DNA from: Bacillota bacterium
GTDB lineage: Bacteria > Bacillota_E > Sulfobacillia > Sulfobacillales > Sulfobacillaceae
Direction: 5' to 3'
Assembly (NCBI GenBank): GCA_021802225.1
Contig: JAKAAS010000043.1
Location: forward strand, 1-8,987
Length of the DNA stretch: 8,987 nucleotides
Shown: piece by piece, positions 6,295-8,987 of the stretch
Layout of the letters: each line of letters starts with the position of its first letter
How positions within the stretch are numbered: position 1 is the first letter of the stretch
The notes under the pieces: model-generated
What the model was told of the DNA's origin: nothing
The model's database searches: none
The model's input: only the letters and a program-made list of their open reading frames with translations
Translations under genes and position numbers: made by a program

Positions 6295-6777
6295 TTACGA
6301 GCGATCATCTTCCTCGGAATCTCCCAGAAAGTTCCTATAACGTTGCAAAGATGTCCATGTTATTTTACCCACTAAAGCATGCCGACGATCTTGAACATAC
6401 AAAACCGACCGTGAGGAGCGAGAGAGAAGCCGTACCGCATGAGCCCAATCAGTGGGCATCCAGACAATTCCCCGCCGAGAACGGGAAAATTGTCCAATGG
6501 GCATCCCAAGCATTGATGTCCGCATGGTTCGCCACGATGTTTCCGGCACAACTACCGTTAAGGATGGCCATAAATGGTGCACCCCCTGCATTTGAGCGGC
6601 CACGTAGGCGAGGATGTCGGACAGACACACCACACTGCGGATTTGATGTTGATCATTGATCACCGCCAATGGTTCATGGCCTCGAGAGAAATGCCACCGC
6701 GACCCCAGTATGTCATACACGCGTTCGTCTTCGAACACCATATCTTGTGGATCTAGAGGTTCAAGCCACGACGGCAT
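6295..6777 (-). CDS. Tandem CBS-domain protein
   Basis: This is a 160-residue soluble protein made of two CBS modules, which usually form a pair binding adenine nucleotides and serve as an energy or ligand sensor. The first module runs about residues 14-61, from MVFEDERVYDILGSR to PLAVINDQHQIRSVVCLSDILAYV. The second runs about 100-150, from RRGIVWMPTDWAHAVRLLSR to VLYVQDRRHALVGKITWTSL. The G-x-[IV]-[TS]-x-x-[DS]-[IL] ending of each repeat is recognisable, although the first has diverged. No output domain is attached, so it probably acts on a partner. ATG 6777 is chosen over 6891 because AAGGAGG lies 6 nt upstream. The closest upstream signal is the promoter and terminator-antiterminator leader at 7227-7373, about 450-600 bp away. 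Confidence 0.75.
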   Translation of the reverse strand: MPSWLEPLDPQDMVFEDERVYDILGSRWHFSRGHEPLAVINDQHQIRSVVCLSDILAYVAAQMQGVHHLWPSLTVVVPETSWRTMRTSMLGMPIGQFSRSRRGIVWMPTDWAHAVRLLSRSSRSVLYVQDRRHALVGKITWTSLQRYRNFLGDSEEDDRS

Positions 6778-7025
6778 CACCGTCCTCCTTCCGCCCCAAA
6801 GAATAATTCTCCCGCGTAAGTTGGAGACCGGAGCGAGAGTGAAATGGGTTGGGTCGCATAGATATAGATGATGCCAGGCACGGACGCGCATTGACGCGCG
6901 GGTTTGACCAGACTAAATCAGTCTGCGATGGAAACCGCCGGCCTCGACTGTGTGGAAAGGCGACCCGCTGTTCTCCGTAAAGAGCGCCTCGAAGTTGATC
7001 AGCAGGCAGGCGAGTGGTCGCCGTT

Positions 7026-7172
7026 TTAAGACAGGATTGGTGCGTTGAACATGCGGGCGTAGGGAGTATTCGTAACCACGGGCGCCCCATCATATGGTGA
7101 TGTCTCCACAATCCATGCGGCCAAGGAGATCTTCTGTTCCTCTGGTAAATGGTCGGACGAGATAGTCTGCAC
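7026..7172 (-). CDS. Possible 48-aa small protein or C-terminal gene remnant
   Basis: The frame from GTG 7172 (open back to a TAG at 7190-7188) to TAA 7026 reads QTISSDHLPEEQKISLAAW, then IVETSPYDGAPVVTNTPYAR, then MFNAPILS. The composition is protein-like, but the ribosome binding site is weak (AAGAAG) and length alone proves nothing. The overlapping frame on the same strand also gives plausible peptide (LVRPFTRGTEDLLGRMDCGD), so a frameshifted larger gene is equally possible. It lies between the strong promoter at 7345-7373 and the CBS gene, and would be the first ORF of that transcript. Confidence 0.3.
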   Translation of the reverse strand: MQTISSDHLPEEQKISLAAWIVETSPYDGAPVVTNTPYARMFNAPILS

Positions 7173-7226
7173 CCAGCTTCTTGCGTGCTAATGGTGGCCC
7201 CTTCTTTCGACGATAAAATTGCACAG

Positions 7227-7269
7227 GGTCAGGGGTAACCCGAGAGTCCACAAAAAATGACCCCTGACC
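7227..7269 (-). promoter_or_regulatory. Candidate antiterminator stem
   Basis: On the minus strand, GGTCAGGGGT (7269-7260) is perfectly complementary to ACCCCTGACC (7236-7227), enclosing a 23-nt loop that contains the T-tract of the neighbouring terminator. The first arm is also the 3' arm of that terminator, so the two structures exclude each other. Ten perfect GC-rich pairs at this position are unlikely to be chance. Confidence 0.55.
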
Positions 7270-7293
7270 AACATCTATTGATCAGGAGCCATT
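7252..7293 (-). terminator. 14-bp intrinsic terminator hairpin just after a promoter
   Basis: Minus-strand arms AATGGCTCCTGATC (7293-7280) and GGTCAGGGGTCATT (7269-7256) form 14 continuous pairs, three of them G-U, with a 10-nt loop. A T-tract (7257-7252) runs on from the stem. The three G-U pairs would be A-C mismatches in RNA from the plus strand, so the structure favours minus-strand transcripts. It ends about 87 nt after the predicted transcription start. Confidence 0.75.
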
Positions 7294-7338
7294 AGCCGCT
7301 AGGCAATTTGGTGAGCCAGCTCCATGGCTCATCTTTCT
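7252..7338 (-). ncRNA. Candidate ~87-nt short transcript (leader RNA or small RNA)
   Basis: This is the segment between the predicted start (A at 7338) and the T-tract end. It has a 6-bp hairpin TGAGCC/GGCTCA (7331-7312) near the 5' end and the 14-bp terminator at the 3' end. It also contains a 16-codon reading frame from ATG 7332 to TGA 7282 (MSHGAGSPNCLAANGS) whose stop lies within the terminator's 5' arm. It could be an independent small RNA or the terminated form of a regulated leader for the downstream 48-aa and CBS ORFs. I do not recognise a known riboswitch class. Confidence 0.45.
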
Positions 7339-7344
7339 ACAAAG

Positions 7345-7373
7345 ATTATAAACCCCCACCGCTGTATCGTCAA
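7345..7373 (-). promoter_or_regulatory. Strong sigma-A-type promoter
   Basis: On the minus strand, TTGACG (7373-7368; five of six matches to the -35 consensus) and TATAAT (7350-7345; perfect -10) are separated by exactly 17 nt. The predicted start is A7338. It is the best promoter match I see in the window and reads toward the terminator at 7252-7293 and the CBS gene. Confidence 0.7.
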
Positions 7374-7836
7374 GAATGGAAAGGCGTAGGATGTGCCTCT
7401 TCTGGAGGGACGGTTCTCGCCTGACATCGCGCAGCGGGACATCGTAAGCTTACGTCTTATGCCAGATTCCCGAGATAAGGCCCGTAGTGTGCACCCTGTC
7501 ATCACCTCGTGTCTCCATCCGGGATCAGTCCGGACATGGGCATTTCCCATCCGGCCATGTAGCGAATGGCGCAATGGACCAGGGATGACTTGCCAGTCTC
7601 GGGAAGCGATGGAAACACGCGCTGAGAGCCCTTCCGGCGTATGGGAGGCGGCATGGGGATACCACGGAGACAGGAGCAAACCCAGGAAAAACTTGGAGCC
7701 CAGCCCACAGCGCCTGCGTAGGGCAAGGCCGCGCGTATCAGCCACAAAGCGACAAGTGCGTGGAGGGCCCAAGCCCGGCGGATCGGGCGCAGTACTGACG
7801 ACCCCGTGTACGACCCAAAAGAGACTGGTCTCCAGA

Positions 7837-8085
7837 TTAGCCAAGGCGACCCTTACTGATGGCCTTCGCGGCCTCCGGCGTATAGGGGGGCACGTTCCAT
7901 TTGTCTACAAGCACCCAACCTCCGATCATTAAAGTACCGGAGATGGCCGGCGGTGCGGATGCTGGGCATGCCGCACGACTCGGACAGCCACCGCAGGTTT
8001 CCGGCGCGGTCCCTGTCCTCTTGTGCTCAGAACGAAACCCCGAGGCCTCCTGGCGCACGCCTACTTCGGGCGGGATATCCTGCAT
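7837..8085 (-). CDS. Possible small Cys-cluster/TM protein after the MutS-like gene
   Basis: The 82-codon ORF starts 18 bp after the MutS-like stop and is in the same frame. It encodes a cysteine cluster CGGCPSRAACP (about residues 32-42), a short hydrophobic segment PPAISGTLMIGGWVLVD (about 46-62) and the tail KWNVPPYTPEAAKAISKGR. A CxxC-plus-Cys cluster next to a hydrophobic segment would suit a small metal- or Fe-S-binding membrane protein. There is no Shine-Dalgarno before ATG 8085 and I know no family for it. It may be a fragment of a broken gene continuing in other frames to the left. Confidence 0.25.
   Translation of the reverse strand: MQDIPPEVGVRQEASGFRSEHKRTGTAPETCGGCPSRAACPASAPPAISGTLMIGGWVLVDKWNVPPYTPEAAKAISKGRLG
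7953..7976. repeat. 10-bp bulged hairpin
   Basis: GTGCGGATGC (7953-7962), loop TGG, and GCAT-G-CCGCAC (7966-7976, G7970 bulged) form 10 pairs. No T-tract follows on either strand, so this is not an intrinsic terminator. It lies inside the doubtful 82-codon ORF. Confidence 0.45.
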
Positions 8086-8103
8086 TCGGAGATATGAAAG
8101 GCG

Positions 8104-8987
8104 TCATGACTCGGGAGACTGGGCAGGAATGCGGTCTTTATCCTCATCCAGCCACCCTCCAACCCGGTAATAGAGGTCCTCTCCGAAGCTCGTGGGTAGC
8201 GGCGCGGCCACCTCCAACCGGTAGCTGCGCTGGCCATCAGGCTCCCGTTCTGCCCGCAGGAAGAGCGTGGAATCACAGGAGTCAGGGTTGTGGTAAAAGC
8301 TCTCCGCCAAATCAAATTGATGGGTGACAAACAACACTTTGATGTCGGCATCCAACAAACTGCGGACGACTTGGCGCCCAATTTCCGAGCCTTCACGCTC
8401 ATTGGTGGTCGAAAAGGATTCATTAAAGAGCATCAGGCTATGTGGCCTTATCTGGTCCGCAATCGTGCTCATCCGCTTGAGTTCTTCATCCAGGTGGCCA
8501 CTCGCCATCGTGGCATCCTCTTCCCGGGTAAAATGCGTGAAAATACCCCGGCAGATATTCGCCCGGTAGGATTTCGCGACGACGAACATGCCGCAGCCCA
8601 TCATCAGCTGCGCGAGCCCGACACTGCGCAAGAATGTGGACTTTCCCCCCGAGTTTGCTCCCGTGATGATCACCAGCGACTTTCCGTCGCCTTGGACATT
8701 GTTGCCGACGACCGGCTGCTCACTCCTTAATGTCAAACTGGCATCACGCAAATCTTCGATTGCGAGGCACAGCGGCTCCCAGTCACAGGGATCGGGAAAC
8801 GCTATCGGGGCATTTTTCGCCCCCAGGGTATCCCAGAGGTTTAGGCAACTCACGTAAAATCCTAATTCTGCCCGCAATGCCGTAAAATAGCTCAGGATAT
8901 GATCAGCCGACTGTGCGACCGCATTGGCCACGCGATTAATGCCCCGATCGGTGAGGTCCGACAAGGCTCGCGCACTCGCCTCGTCGC
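8104..8987 (-). CDS. MutS-related ATPase (MutS domain V), 5' end outside window
   Basis: This is the C-terminal part of a MutS-family ABC-type ATPase. The frame is open to the window edge (DEASARALSDLTDRGINR), so the TTG at 8964 is only an internal codon and the true start lies beyond 8987. Counting from that codon, Walker A is TGANSGGKSTF (101-111), the dimer-interface region follows at ASGHLDEELKRM (154-165), Walker B is LMLFNE (178-182), followed by SFSTTNEREGSEI, and the H-loop is FVTHQFD (212-218). Standard MutS has Walker B ending in DE; here it is NE, which I recall in a subfamily of MutS-like proteins with the FNESF-x-x-TNEREGSEI block. It lacks the visible features of MutS2 (no Smr tail). 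The chain ends at TGA 8104 soon after GGWLDEDKDRIP. DNA role is inferred from the ATPase family only. Confidence 0.88.
   Translation of the reverse strand, partial: DEASARALSDLTDRGINRVANAVAQSADHILSYFTALRAELGFYVSCLNLWDTLGAKNAPIAFPDPCDWEPLCLAIEDLRDASLTLRSEQPVVGNNVQGDGKSLVIITGANSGGKSTFLRSVGLAQLMMGCGMFVVAKSYRANICRGIFTHFTREEDATMASGHLDEELKRMSTIADQIRPHSLMLFNESFSTTNEREGSEIGRQVVRSLLDADIKVLFVTHQFDLAESFYHNPDSCDSTLFLRAEREPDGQRSYRLEVAAPLPTSFGEDLYYRVGGWLDEDKDRIPAQSPES

Larger units (their letters stand above)
7374..8103. other. 730-bp region with no convincing gene; probably decayed
   Basis: Long frames exist on both strands (plus 7393-7932; minus 7329-7844). They are Arg/Pro/Ser-rich with poor starts, and the minus one runs through the strong promoter, so I do not accept them. 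On the minus strand, coding-like pieces appear in different frames: the 82-codon ORF at 7837-8085, and a hydrophobic piece VALIRAALPYAGAVGWAPSF near 7690-7750. This is what a degraded membrane-protein gene would look like. A 10-bp bulged hairpin lies at 7953-7976. Confidence 0.4.

Noticed and set aside
7095..7220. Peptide GTEDLLGRMDCGDITI in a minus frame, slightly like the N-terminus of SteA-type proteins
   Set aside because: The similarity covers only about 15 residues, is followed by a stop, and the rest of the family pattern is missing.
7329..7844. Minus-strand 171-codon ORF
   Set aside because: It starts at a non-ATG codon without a binding site and runs through the strong promoter at 7345-7373; composition is not protein-like.
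7393..7932. Plus-strand 179-codon ORF
   Set aside because: GTG start with only a weak site before it, Arg/Pro/Ser-rich low-quality composition, opposite to every supported gene, no recognisable motif.
8290..8730. Plus-strand 146-codon ORF and other long plus frames inside the MutS-like gene
   Set aside because: They are antisense shadows of a gene with intact Walker A, Walker B and H-loop motifs.
1..8987. CRISPR array, rRNA, tRNA, complete insertion sequence or prophage genes
   Set aside because: I saw no regularly spaced repeats, no tRNA-like cloverleaf, no rRNA sequence and no transposase or integrase motifs on either strand.

Overview
All supported genes lie on the minus strand, so the window reads right to left. 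It holds six recognisable protein families plus several short or unassigned ORFs. It also has unusually long stretches with no intact gene: about 630 bp after the glycoside hydrolase, about 580 bp before it, and about 1.3 kb between the MutS-like gene and the CBS gene. Ribosome binding sites are strong and purine-rich (GGGAGG, AAGGAGG, GGAGA, 6-8 nt from ATG), and clear intrinsic terminators are present. This fits a Firmicutes-type bacterium of medium GC. An acidophilic relative of Sulfobacillus is a guess from the gene mix (SatP acetate transporter, GH15, soluble P-type-ATPase-like phosphatase), not something the sequence proves.

Right to left: (1) 8104-8987 is the C-terminal half of a MutS-domain-V ATPase, cut by the window edge. 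(2) 7374-8103 has no convincing gene; one 82-codon ORF with a Cys cluster and a hydrophobic stretch may be a remnant. (3) 7026-7373 holds the best promoter in the window (TTGACG-N17-TATAAT). It is followed at once by a 14-bp terminator hairpin with a T-tract, a competing 10-bp alternative stem, and then a 48-codon ORF. (4) 6295-6777 is a tandem CBS-domain protein. (5) 5876-6294 is a coding-like stretch broken by a frameshift. (6) 4264-5857 is a three-gene block: an unknown 134-aa protein, a protein with duplicated CxxC/CxxH pairs resembling DUF6062, and a HAD phosphatase of the soluble P-type ATPase class. (7) 3682-4263 is structured non-coding DNA with an 11-bp hairpin, a perfect 26-bp palindrome and a terminator. 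(8) 1852-3681 is a complete GH15 glucoamylase/trehalase-like enzyme. (9) 1220-1851 is a leader/intergenic region with a promoter-like site and a terminator-like hairpin. (10) 315-1219 is a SatP-type acetate transporter followed by a small two-helix membrane protein.

The genes do not form one obvious pathway. Two metabolic themes are visible: release of glucose from an alpha-glucoside (GH15) and acetate/succinate-proton movement (SatP). The most striking theme is regulatory. Three transcription units (CBS, GH15, SatP) have a terminator-type hairpin in front of the gene. In each, one arm of that hairpin can pair instead with a segment downstream of the T-tract, the layout expected of transcription attenuators. 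The CBS leader is strong evidence, GH15 is moderate, and SatP is weak. A hairpin hiding the Shine-Dalgarno of the 134-aa ORF adds a translational example.
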